Part shown: one piece after another, positions 28,171 to 36,127 of the stretch
Numbering within the stretch: the stretch's first letter is position 1
Layout of the letters: every line of letters begins with the position of its first letter
NCBI GenBank assembly: GCA_002281535.1
Contig: NCGD01000004.1
Location: forward strand, 55,208 to 119,207
Length of the DNA stretch: 64,000 nucleotides
DNA from: Sphingomonas sp. 28-63-12
GTDB lineage: Bacteria; Pseudomonadota; Alphaproteobacteria; Sphingomonadales; Sphingomonadaceae
Direction of reading: 5' to 3'
The notes under the pieces: model-generated
What the model saw: only the letters and a program-made list of their open reading frames with translations
Database searches by the model: none
What the model was told of the DNA's origin: nothing
Position numbers and translations under genes: made by a program

Positions 28171-29748
28171 ATGCGTAGCCCAGCAAAGTCGATCGGATGG
28201 CCATTAGCCGCTGCGATCGCCGCGAGTGCGATCTGCGGCAGCGGGCCGACTGGTGCCCAGACCGTCGCGGCATCGCCGAGTTCCATCGTGGAAGTCGCGA
28301 TCGGCAGGGGCCGGCTGATTACCTTGCCGCGCGCCATGAGCGACCTTTTCATCGCCGATGACAAGATCGCCGATGTCCAGGTCCGGTCGCCGACCCAGCT
28401 CTACATCTTTGGCCGTTCAGGCGGCGAGACCACCGTCTATGCCACCGCCAAGAATGGCGGCGTGGTCTATGCGACCACAGTGCGCGTCGGCACCAACATC
28501 GATTCGGTTGGACAGATGCTGTCGCTGGCGATGCCCGATGCCAAAATCGTCGCCACGCCCATGAACGGCCTGATGCTGCTCACCGGCACCGTTTCTCAGC
28601 CCGACGATGTGGCGGAAGCCGAGCGGCTGGTGCAGGCCTATGTCGGCGATGCGACCAAAGTGCTCGTCCGCCTGAAAACCGCGACTCCACTGCAGGTCAA
28701 TCTGCAGGTGAAGTTCGCTGAAGTCAGCCGCAGCTTCATCAAGAATATCGGCGTCAACCTGCAGAATCGCGACAATAGCGGGAATAATTTCCTGTTCGGC
28801 ATTGCGCAGGGCCGTCAGGGATCGATCGCAACGGCGCCTGGTATTCCCGGCACGCCGGGAGTGGACGCCAATGGCGCCACGCCCGGTCAAACATTGTTCC
28901 AGTTCCCCAGTAGTCCGTCGCTCGGCACGGCGCTTGGCTTTGCCGGGCGCTATTTCGGCATGGACCTGCTGACCTCGCTCGATCTGGGCGAGCGCAAGGG
29001 GCTGGTCTCAACGCTGGCTAACCCCAATCTGACCGCGCTCTCGGGCGAAACCGGCACATTCCTGGCGGGCGGTGAAATTCCGATCCCGATCAGCCAGGGC
29101 CTTGGCGCGGTCTCGGTCGAATATAAGCAATATGGCATCAGCCTGGTCTATACGCCGACGGTGCTGTCGGATGGGCGCATTTCTCTGCGCGTCCGCCCGG
29201 AAGTGTCGCAGCTGTCATCAGCCGGCGCTGTCACGATTGGCGGCACGACGATCCCGGCGCTTACCACCCGCCGCGCCGAAACGACGGTAGAGCTTGGCTC
29301 GGGCCAGAGTTTCATGATCGCCGGCTTGCTGCAGAACAACCACAACAACTCGATCTCGCAGGCGCCCGGCCTCGGCGACGTGCCAGTGCTCGGCGCGCTG
29401 TTCCGCTCGAACGGCTTCCAGCGCGACGAGACCGAACTGGTGATCGTCATCACCCCGTATCTGGTGAAGCCGGTCAACGCGAACGACATCGTGCTGCCGA
29501 CTGACGGGTATAAATCCGCATCCGATCTTGACCGTGTCTTCATGGGGGCGTTGTCGCGCGGATCGGATAATGAAAGCAGGCCGAAGCCCAGCGTCGCCCC
29601 GTCCTCAAGCGAGCCGGCCATCGGCGCGGTCGGGCCTTTGCCGCTCGGCCCGAGCCCGATCCAGCCCGGCCGCGATGACGTGAAAGCCATCGCCCCGCCG
29701 CCGCGCAAGGCCGGCACGAGCGCCACACCCGGGTTCAGCCTCAAATGA
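28171..29748 (+). CDS. cpaC: Flp pilus secretin CpaC
   Basis: CpaC (RcpA) forms the outer membrane ring through which the pilus passes. The 525-residue precursor has a signal peptide (to about residue 30), an N-terminal pilus/BON-like domain (ITLPRAMSDLFIADDKIADV) and a C-terminal secretin domain (ANPNLTALSGETGTFLAGGEIPI, then VPVLGALFRSNGFQRDETELVI). The proline-rich tail after residue 460 is poorly conserved in such proteins. Confidence 0.95.
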   Translation: MRSPAKSIGWPLAAAIAASAICGSGPTGAQTVAASPSSIVEVAIGRGRLITLPRAMSDLFIADDKIADVQVRSPTQLYIFGRSGGETTVYATAKNGGVVYATTVRVGTNIDSVGQMLSLAMPDAKIVATPMNGLMLLTGTVSQPDDVAEAERLVQAYVGDATKVLVRLKTATPLQVNLQVKFAEVSRSFIKNIGVNLQNRDNSGNNFLFGIAQGRQGSIATAPGIPGTPGVDANGATPGQTLFQFPSSPSLGTALGFAGRYFGMDLLTSLDLGERKGLVSTLANPNLTALSGETGTFLAGGEIPIPISQGLGAVSVEYKQYGISLVYTPTVLSDGRISLRVRPEVSQLSSAGAVTIGGTTIPALTTRRAETTVELGSGQSFMIAGLLQNNHNNSISQAPGLGDVPVLGALFRSNGFQRDETELVIVITPYLVKPVNANDIVLPTDGYKSASDLDRVFMGALSRGSDNESRPKPSVAPSSSEPAIGAVGPLPLGPSPIQPGRDDVKAIAPPPRKAGTSATPGFSLK

Positions 29749-29774
29749 CCGCGCATCGCCGCAGGGAGAAGTTC

Positions 29775-30488
29775 ATGTCTCACCGCCTATTGATCCTCGC
29801 CCTCGCTGCGCCGGCTGTGCTGCTGGCAAGCTGCGCGGGCACGGCCACCGAAAATCGCGGCCTCGAATCAGCGCATCAGCCCGTCGTCAGTCGCACCGAA
29901 TATCTTTTCGACATGACCACCGATTATGGCCGCCCGTCGGCCGGCGAACTGCAACGGCTGTCGGGCTGGTTGGGATCGCTTCGGCTTGGTTATGGTGACA
30001 AGGTGGCGCTTGACGACCCCGCCGGCAGCAATAGCCCTGCGCGCAGCGATATTGCCGCCGTCGTGGCCCGTTACGGTCTTTTCCTTGCCGACGCGGTGCC
30101 GATTTCGGCGACACCGCCGAGCCCCGGCACGGTGCGTGTGATCATTACCCGCACTACAGCCGCGGTACCAACCTGTCCGGACAATCATGATGCGGGGACC
30201 GGCAACTTCAACGCCCATACCTCATCCAACTATGGCTGTTCGATCAATTCGAACCTGGCAGCGATGGTGGCACAACCAGAAGATCTGGTGCGTGGCCAGC
30301 CTGGCGCCGTCACGTCCGATCCGGCCACCGGGACGCACGCCATTCAGGCACTCCGCAAGGGCACCGGCTCGGGCGGCACCGGCGGAACGACCGGCGCAGC
30401 AGGGGCCAGCGGCGGTGGCGCCAGCACCGGCGGATCAAGCGGCGGGTCTTCAGGCGGCGGATCTTCGAGCGGTGGGGGTGCAGGCTGA
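29775..30488 (+). CDS. cpaD: Flp pilus lipoprotein CpaD
   Basis: CpaD is an outer membrane lipoprotein thought to assist secretin assembly. The 237-residue precursor has a lipobox LLASC near residue 20. The last 45 residues are almost pure glycine, serine, threonine and alanine. I chose the ATG at 29775 (AGGGAGAAG just upstream); an ATG at 29745 overlapping the cpaC stop would add 10 residues. The stop shares a base with the cpaE start (TGATG). Confidence 0.9.
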   Translation: MSHRLLILALAAPAVLLASCAGTATENRGLESAHQPVVSRTEYLFDMTTDYGRPSAGELQRLSGWLGSLRLGYGDKVALDDPAGSNSPARSDIAAVVARYGLFLADAVPISATPPSPGTVRVIITRTTAAVPTCPDNHDAGTGNFNAHTSSNYGCSINSNLAAMVAQPEDLVRGQPGAVTSDPATGTHAIQALRKGTGSGGTGGTTGAAGASGGGASTGGSSGGSSGGGSSSGGGAG

Positions 30489-31792
30489 TGAACGCCCCCT
30501 TCAATCCCGGCCGCCACGGTACACGTGAGCCCTTCATCGCTTTTGTCTGCGATGAAACCACAGCGGAATCGTTGCGCCCGATTGCCGTCGAGCTCGGCTG
30601 GGCGCCCGAAAAGGTCAACAAGGGCGGCTTGCGCAATGCGGTGCAGACCTTGTCGGTATCGGCCAGCCCGCACATCCTGTTCGTCGACCTGTCCGAAAGC
30701 GGCGATCCGCTCAACGATATCAACGCGCTTGCCGAAGTCTGCGAGCCGGGCACGGTGGTGATCGCGGCCGGCCAGGTCAATGATGTCCGTCTCTATCGCG
30801 ACCTTGTGGCAAGCGGCATTCAGGATTACCTGCTCAAGCCGTTCAACCCGGACATGCTGCGCGATGCCTTTGCGACGGCACAGGCGATGCTCAACGCGCC
30901 CAAAGCGCACGAGCTGTCGACCGAACGACCGCATTGTTCGGCCGCGGTGATCGGCACGCGCGGCGGGGTCGGCGCATCGTCGATTGCGACCTCGCTCGCC
31001 TGGTGGATCAGCGAAAAGGCAGGCCGGACCACGGCCCTGCTCGATCTGGACGTGCATTTCGGTACGGGTGCGCTGGCACTCGACTTAGAACCAGGCCGCG
31101 GCCTGACCGACGCCATTGAAAATCCCAGCCGTATCGACGGGCTGTTCATCGAACGGGCCATGGTCAAATCCAGCGAGAAACTATCGATCCTGTCGGCCGA
31201 AGCGCCGATCAGCTCGCCCGTGATCAGCGATGGCTCGGCCTTTTATCAACTGCAGGAAGAAATGCGGGCCGCGTTCGAGTGCACGATTACCGATCTGCCG
31301 CGTGCGATGCTGGTCAATCACCCGCACTTGATCAGCGATGTTCAGCTGGCCGTCGTCGTTACCGAATTGACGCTCGCAGCGGCGCGGGATTCGATCAGAA
31401 TCTTATCATGGCTGAAATCGAACGCGCCGCAGACCCATGTCTTCGTGGTCGCCAACAAGGTCCATCAGACCGGGCAGCTGGAGATCAGTCGGAAGGACTT
31501 CGAAGGATCGATCGAACGCAAGATCGATTTCATGATCGGCTTTGACCAAAAAGCGGCAGCGCAGGCGGCCAAGCTGGGCAAGGCGCTGGCGGAAATCGGC
31601 AAGGGCTCAAAGGCAATAGCACCGCTGGGCGACCTCGCCGCCCGGCTGCTGGTTGTCGCCGATGGCGCCTATGCCGAATCCAATGGCAAGCTTGGCAAGT
31701 CAGCCAAATCGGCATCGGCCGGCAGCTCGCTGATGGGCAAGGTCGGCAATCTTCGGGGCCTGATATCGAAACGGGTGGCAAAGACGAATTGA
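30488..31792 (+). CDS. cpaE: Flp pilus assembly ATPase-like localisation protein CpaE
   Basis: CpaE (TadZ) places the pilus machine in the cell. The 434-residue protein has an N-terminal receiver-like domain (residues about 15-140) and a MinD/ParA-like domain. The P-loop is IGTRGGVGASSIATSLA, the deviant form without the first-position catalytic lysine of ParA, as usual for this family. The C-terminal 50 residues are lysine/serine-rich. cpaF would be expected next but is absent. Confidence 0.93.
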   Translation: MNAPFNPGRHGTREPFIAFVCDETTAESLRPIAVELGWAPEKVNKGGLRNAVQTLSVSASPHILFVDLSESGDPLNDINALAEVCEPGTVVIAAGQVNDVRLYRDLVASGIQDYLLKPFNPDMLRDAFATAQAMLNAPKAHELSTERPHCSAAVIGTRGGVGASSIATSLAWWISEKAGRTTALLDLDVHFGTGALALDLEPGRGLTDAIENPSRIDGLFIERAMVKSSEKLSILSAEAPISSPVISDGSAFYQLQEEMRAAFECTITDLPRAMLVNHPHLISDVQLAVVVTELTLAAARDSIRILSWLKSNAPQTHVFVVANKVHQTGQLEISRKDFEGSIERKIDFMIGFDQKAAAQAAKLGKALAEIGKGSKAIAPLGDLAARLLVVADGAYAESNGKLGKSAKSASAGSSLMGKVGNLRGLISKRVAKTN

Positions 31793-31821
31793 TAACCGAC
31801 CGATCCTATAAGGGGCGGCAG

Positions 31822-31839
31822 ATGGAAAAGGCGCGCTAA
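31822..31839 (+). other. five-codon mini-ORF at the expected cpaF position
   Basis: An AGGGGCGG ribosome binding site is followed by ATG, four codons (Glu-Lys-Ala-Arg) and TAA, with the tadB ATG directly after the stop. In most cpa/tad loci the ~450-codon cpaF ATPase gene lies here. The arrangement is what an in-frame deletion of nearly all of cpaF would leave, or it could be only a translational coupling leader for tadB. The sequence cannot tell these apart. Confidence 0.4.
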
Positions 31840-32814
31840 ATGGTTTTGCTCCCCCTCATGCTCCTGTGCCTCGGCGCGCTGGTCGTGCTGGGGCTGATCG
31901 CGTTTGCCTTTGCCGGGCCATCGCCGGAGCGGGCCAAGGTACGCCGATTGCGGACCCTAACCAACCGCCACAATGGCTCGATCGGCGCTGTCGCCGAAGC
32001 ACATATGCGCCGGATAACGCAACATCGTTCGAGCAGGATGGATGCGGCGGCGATGCGCTTCCTGCCCAATCCGGCGTTGCTGAAGAAGCGGCTGACGATG
32101 ACCGGCAAAACCTGGACGGTCGGCCAATATGGCACGGCTACAATTGGCATCATCGTCGTGGTCACCGGCCTGCTGGCGGTTCGCGGTCTGCCGATCCTGC
32201 TGGCACTGATGGTCGGCATCATCGTCGGCGCTGGCTTGCCGCACATGGCGGTAGGCTTCTTCATCAAGCGGCGCATTGCGCAGTTCACCGCCAAATTCCC
32301 CGACGCCATCGAGCTGCTCGTTCGCGGCCTGCGGTCGGGCTTGCCGATCGGTGAGACGATGGCGGTCGTCGGCGCCGAGGTGGATGGCCCGGTCGGCGTG
32401 GAATTCCGATCGATCACCGACAAGATGAAGATCGGCCGGACGATGGACGTGGCGCTCCAGGAAACCGCCGACCGGCTGGGCACGCCGGAATTTCAGTTCT
32501 TCGTGATCACCATTGCGATCCAGCGCGAAACCGGCGGCAATTTGGCCGAGACGCTGGCCAACCTGGCAACGGTGCTCCGGATGCGCGGCCAGATGAAGCT
32601 TAAGATCAAGGCGATGTCATCCGAATCCAAGGCTTCCGCCTATATCGTGGGCTCGCTGCCGTTCATCGTGTTTGGCATGATCTGGATGATCAACGGCTCG
32701 TATATGCAAGGATTCTTCATTGATCAGCGGCTGATGGTCGCCGGCGGCGGCGGGCTGCTGTGGATGGGAATTGGTGCCTTCATCATGGCCAAGATGGTCA
32801 ATTTCGAAATTTAG
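31840..32814 (+). CDS. tadB: Flp pilus inner-membrane platform protein TadB
   Basis: TadB is a GspF-like inner membrane platform protein. The 324-residue protein has an N-terminal helix, a pair of helices around residues 90-140, the cytoplasmic GspF/T2SSF domain (KFPDAIELLVRGLRSGLPIGE, then QRETGGNLAETLANLATVLR) and C-terminal helices. It starts directly after the mini-ORF stop and is followed by tadC after 18 bp. Confidence 0.93.
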   Translation: MVLLPLMLLCLGALVVLGLIAFAFAGPSPERAKVRRLRTLTNRHNGSIGAVAEAHMRRITQHRSSRMDAAAMRFLPNPALLKKRLTMTGKTWTVGQYGTATIGIIVVVTGLLAVRGLPILLALMVGIIVGAGLPHMAVGFFIKRRIAQFTAKFPDAIELLVRGLRSGLPIGETMAVVGAEVDGPVGVEFRSITDKMKIGRTMDVALQETADRLGTPEFQFFVITIAIQRETGGNLAETLANLATVLRMRGQMKLKIKAMSSESKASAYIVGSLPFIVFGMIWMINGSYMQGFFIDQRLMVAGGGGLLWMGIGAFIMAKMVNFEI

Positions 32815-32832
32815 CGACGGGAACAATAACGC

Positions 32833-33840
32833 GTGCAACTGCAGGGTGCCTCTGTCGGACCGACCATTCTCGGGGTTGATGTGATCAGCGTCGCGACGCT
32901 GCTTGCCGGCGTCTGTGCTTTCATGGTGCTGGTCGCGATATATGCGGTCACGACCGTACGCGATCCCATGACCAAGCGGGTAAGGGCGCTGAACGATCGC
33001 CGCGAGCAGCTCAAGGCCGGGATCACCGCCTCTACCGCCAAGCGGCGCGCCAAGCTGGTCAAACAGAACCTCACCACCGATCGTATCCGCAATTTCCTCC
33101 AGTCGCTCAAGGTCCTGCAGGACAGCCAGGTCAAGGCCGCCCAGATCAAGCTGATGCAGGCGGGCATCCGGTCAAAAGAATATGCCGTCGCGGTGATTTT
33201 TGCGCGGATGGTGCTGCCGGTCGTGTTCGGCGGGATGATGCTGTACCTTGTTTATGGCACCGACATGTTTTCCGATTGGTCGCCACTCAAGGCCTATGGC
33301 CTTGTCGCCTGCAGCTTCATTGGCGCGTACAAGGCCCCCGATCTTTATTTGAACAACAAGATTACCAAACGTTCCGACGCGATCCGAAAGGGGTTGCCCG
33401 ATGCGCTCGATCTGCTGGTGATTTGCGCCGAAGCGGGCCTGACCGTCGATGCCGCCTTCAACCGAGTCGCGCGCGAACTCGGCCGCGCCTATCCCGAACT
33501 GGGTGACGAATTCACGCTGACGGCAATCGAACTCGGCTTCCTGTCTGAACGGCGGCAGGCATTCGAAAACCTGGCCATGCGGGTCAAGCTCGACGCGCTC
33601 AAGGGCGTGGTCACGACCATGGTGCAAACCGAGAAATACGGCACGCCACTGGCGTCTGCGCTGCGCGTGCTCTCCGCCGAATTCCGCAATGAGCGGATGA
33701 TGCGCGCTGAAGAAAAGGCAGCGCGGCTGCCGGCAATCATGACGATTCCGCTCATTCTCTTCATTCTGCCGACCCTGTTCGTCGTCATTTTGGGGCCGGC
33801 GGCGTGCTCGATTTCGGATGCCTTCTCGCACGGCGTGTGA
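32833..33840 (+). CDS. tadC: Flp pilus inner-membrane platform protein TadC
   Basis: TadC is the second GspF-like platform protein. The 335-residue product starts with GTG, has N-terminal and central helices and the T2SSF domain (LPDALDLLVICAEAGLTVDAAF, then VQTEKYGTPLASALRVLSAEF). No tadD/tadG or minor pseudopilin genes follow in the window; the next gene is an unrelated-looking coiled-coil protein. Confidence 0.93.
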   Translation: MQLQGASVGPTILGVDVISVATLLAGVCAFMVLVAIYAVTTVRDPMTKRVRALNDRREQLKAGITASTAKRRAKLVKQNLTTDRIRNFLQSLKVLQDSQVKAAQIKLMQAGIRSKEYAVAVIFARMVLPVVFGGMMLYLVYGTDMFSDWSPLKAYGLVACSFIGAYKAPDLYLNNKITKRSDAIRKGLPDALDLLVICAEAGLTVDAAFNRVARELGRAYPELGDEFTLTAIELGFLSERRQAFENLAMRVKLDALKGVVTTMVQTEKYGTPLASALRVLSAEFRNERMMRAEEKAARLPAIMTIPLILFILPTLFVVILGPAACSISDAFSHGV

Positions 33841-33916
33841 TCGGCGCACGGCGCTTGATTGCCATCGGTTGAGCAGGCAGACTGGTTAACGACAATCCAT
33901 GTCGTGAGGCCAATTC

Positions 33917-34936
33917 ATGCTGCCCCATCTGCTCCATTCACCGGCCTTGCTTGCTGCGATGGCCGCCCTGCTCATCGTGGCCTGGGCTTTGGGCTATTTC
34001 GGTTCGACTTTTGAGGGCAGATGGCGGCGGCGGTTCAACGACGAGCGGCGTTTCTACGCGCAATATCGCGATGAGACCGATCGCCTGAACATCGAAAAGA
34101 CCCAGCGTATCGCCGAGCTGGAAGCGCAGAAAAATGTTCTGTCGCAGGAGGTTGTCCGGCTACGCAGCGAGGCAGCGGCAGCAGCCGAAGCAATCGCCGC
34201 CCCGATTCCGGCGGCAGCATCCAATGCGGAGGCCGCGCCCGTTGCGGTCCACCAAGCGCCCGTGTCTGCCCCCGCGCCAGCGGCTGAATTACCCATCACG
34301 ACCGACATGGTAGCGGCCGATTCCGAACCGCTCCCCCATCCGACCGAGCCCGATTCGGGACCGCAGACAGCAGAGGCAATGCTGCCGCCCGCAGCCGCCA
34401 TCGCCCTACCAGTGGCGGCCGAAATCATGTCGCACCCGAATATTCTGCCCCATGTCGAGACAGTCGCCACGCCCGAACCGTCGCCGACGCATGACGAGGA
34501 ACAGCTTGAAGCGCTGCTGCCCGAACCCGAAGCGACTGACCATCACCCACCGGAAGCGCACCCGGTTGCCGCCGACGCTGGCGACGGAGCCGCCATCGTC
34601 GCCGAGCAGGACCATGCGCCCGCAACAACCGAGGCTGAAGCAGAGGCCGAAGCCGTGGACGATCATGAAGCGGTCACAATCGATTCCGAAACCGCTGAAT
34701 TGACGCGCATCCGTGGGATCGATGCGAAGATCGCCGCCGGACTCGCCTCATTGGGTGTCCGCAAGATCGAGGATATCGAGAAGCTGAGCGCCGAGGATGA
34801 GAAATCGATCGAAATTCACCTCAACCTGAAACCCGGGCAGATCGCTACCGATCAATGGCGGCTGCAGGCAGCGCTGATCGGATCAGGCGAGGACGATCAC
34901 GCGCTGCCAGAAGCGGTCATGACTCACCACGATTGA
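33917..34936 (+). CDS. membrane-anchored coiled-coil protein with C-terminal helix-hairpin-helix-like domain
   Basis: The 339-residue protein has one N-terminal membrane helix (residues 10-29), a short coiled coil (about 45-95, rich in E, Q, R, L), a long alanine/proline/glutamate-rich linker (about 95-250), and a conserved C-terminal module (LTRIRGIDAKIAAGLASLGV, then IEDIEKLSAEDEKSIEIHL) like the helix-hairpin-helix modules of H3TH_14/DUF4332 type. The function is unknown. It lies 76 bp after tadC on the same strand and might belong to that transcription unit. Confidence 0.75.
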   Translation: MLPHLLHSPALLAAMAALLIVAWALGYFGSTFEGRWRRRFNDERRFYAQYRDETDRLNIEKTQRIAELEAQKNVLSQEVVRLRSEAAAAAEAIAAPIPAAASNAEAAPVAVHQAPVSAPAPAAELPITTDMVAADSEPLPHPTEPDSGPQTAEAMLPPAAAIALPVAAEIMSHPNILPHVETVATPEPSPTHDEEQLEALLPEPEATDHHPPEAHPVAADAGDGAAIVAEQDHAPATTEAEAEAEAVDDHEAVTIDSETAELTRIRGIDAKIAAGLASLGVRKIEDIEKLSAEDEKSIEIHLNLKPGQIATDQWRLQAALIGSGEDDHALPEAVMTHHD

Positions 34937-34960
34937 TCGGATAGCTCGAAGATTGTCACG

Positions 34961-34990
34961 CATCGCCTGCCGTCATGGCCCGCAGGCGAC
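34961..34990. terminator. inverted repeat between convergent genes
   Basis: TCGCCTGC (34963-34970) and GCAGGCGA (34982-34989) form an 8-bp stem with an 11-base loop between two convergent genes. It could act as a bidirectional terminator although no T-run follows. Confidence 0.35.
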
Positions 34991-34991
34991 G

Positions 34992-35516
34992 CTAATTAGC
35001 GACCCGGCAGCTTGACTGGCGACGGGCGGCGTCGATGGCGGTGATCGGCGCGCTGCGATCGATCAGGATGCGGATCAGCGCCACGCCGCGGGTGCCCTGC
35101 GGCATGATCGGCTGATAGCCGGCCGGCACCATCTGCCCCCGCCGCACCAGCGCGACATGCAGGGGCGCGTTCGCCGTCTGGCGATTGTTGCGGACAAACG
35201 CGACATTGGTGGTGTTATCGAACACCGACAGCGACCAATAAGGGGCGGCAACCGGCATAACGTCGATCAGCACCGGGCCAACCGCCAGATCATAGGGGCA
35301 ACTGGAATAGAGGAGATCGGGGCTTGGCCGCACGATCGTGCGGGCCTTGGCCGTCACCAGCGGCGCATGCGTCATCTTGTTGATGCCGCCGACACTCGCG
35401 ACCCGCCGAACCGCGAGCGCCATCAGCGCGCGCGGGATAACGGCCAGCGTGGCGTGCCAGGCAAGCAGGCCGCAAAACACCGCGAACAGGGCCGGGGCGA
35501 GCCAGTGCCGGATCAT
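34992..35516 (-). CDS. DUF1254 protein, short exported form
   Basis: The 174-residue protein has an N-terminal hydrophobic helix (residues 5-27) and the DUF1254 core (GGINKMTHAPLV, then VRPSPDLLYSSCPYDL). Larger DUF1254 proteins fuse this domain to DUF1214; here the two are separate. Its ATG overlaps the stop of the DUF1214 gene (ATGA), which suggests the products work together in the periplasm. Their biochemical role is unknown. Confidence 0.85.
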   Translation of the reverse strand: MIRHWLAPALFAVFCGLLAWHATLAVIPRALMALAVRRVASVGGINKMTHAPLVTAKARTIVRPSPDLLYSSCPYDLAVGPVLIDVMPVAAPYWSLSVFDNTTNVAFVRNNRQTANAPLHVALVRRGQMVPAGYQPIMPQGTRGVALIRILIDRSAPITAIDAARRQSSCRVAN

Positions 35517-36088
35517 GCGCAGGCCTCCCGCACGATTTGGGGGAGTTGCCGGCGCGTAAAATCTCCCATGCCGCCATCGGCAGGCAAATAGGCGCGCAAA
35601 GTAAGATCGAACCGCCCTGCCCCACCGCTCGGCAGCCAGCGGCCCGGCTGCTGATCGGGCGCGACGATCACCGTCCAGCGCGCGGCTTCGGCAACGCCGA
35701 GGCTGACGCTGCCGACCGAATAGATGCCCGCCCGGTTCGGCACCAGATAGCCCGCCGGATCGTAGAAGGTGAGGCTCCACCATTTCGCGGGGAGTGCACC
35801 GCCGGTGATCCGGTAGCGGCAAGCCCCATCGAGCGGCCGGCCATCATTGTCGGTGGTGGCGGTATAATAACGTGCTTCGCTCGCCGGGAGGGCCAACAGA
35901 CCGCGCAGCGCGACCACGGCGCGGGTATAGGGGCTGGCCGCTGCCGTGCCGAAATCGCTGCCGGTCATCCACGGACCGATGGCATTTTGCGCGCCGAGCG
36001 ACCCGGCGCGCACGCTGCCAATCGCGGCCGCGCCGCCGATCAACACCCCCGCAACGCCGCCGATCAGCAAGCGCGCCCAACTCTTCAT
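35513..36088 (-). CDS. DUF1214 protein, short exported form
   Basis: The 191-residue protein has an N-terminal signal or anchor (residues 6-28). The DUF1214 core is visible in CRYRITGGALPAKWWSLTFY, followed by GIYSVGSVSL. It is the upstream partner of the DUF1254 gene with a 4-bp overlap. The function is unknown. Confidence 0.85.
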   Translation of the reverse strand: MKSWARLLIGGVAGVLIGGAAAIGSVRAGSLGAQNAIGPWMTGSDFGTAAASPYTRAVVALRGLLALPASEARYYTATTDNDGRPLDGACRYRITGGALPAKWWSLTFYDPAGYLVPNRAGIYSVGSVSLGVAEAARWTVIVAPDQQPGRWLPSGGAGRFDLTLRAYLPADGGMGDFTRRQLPQIVREACA

Positions 36089-36127
36089 TCAACCATCCTC
36101 TTGCCTAACCGGCGCAAGCCTTGCCGA

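Noticed and set aside
30950-30990. cpaE considered as a broken ATPase because the P-loop lacks the usual lysine
   Set aside because: A deviant P-loop is normal in the CpaE/TadZ family, so this is not degeneration.
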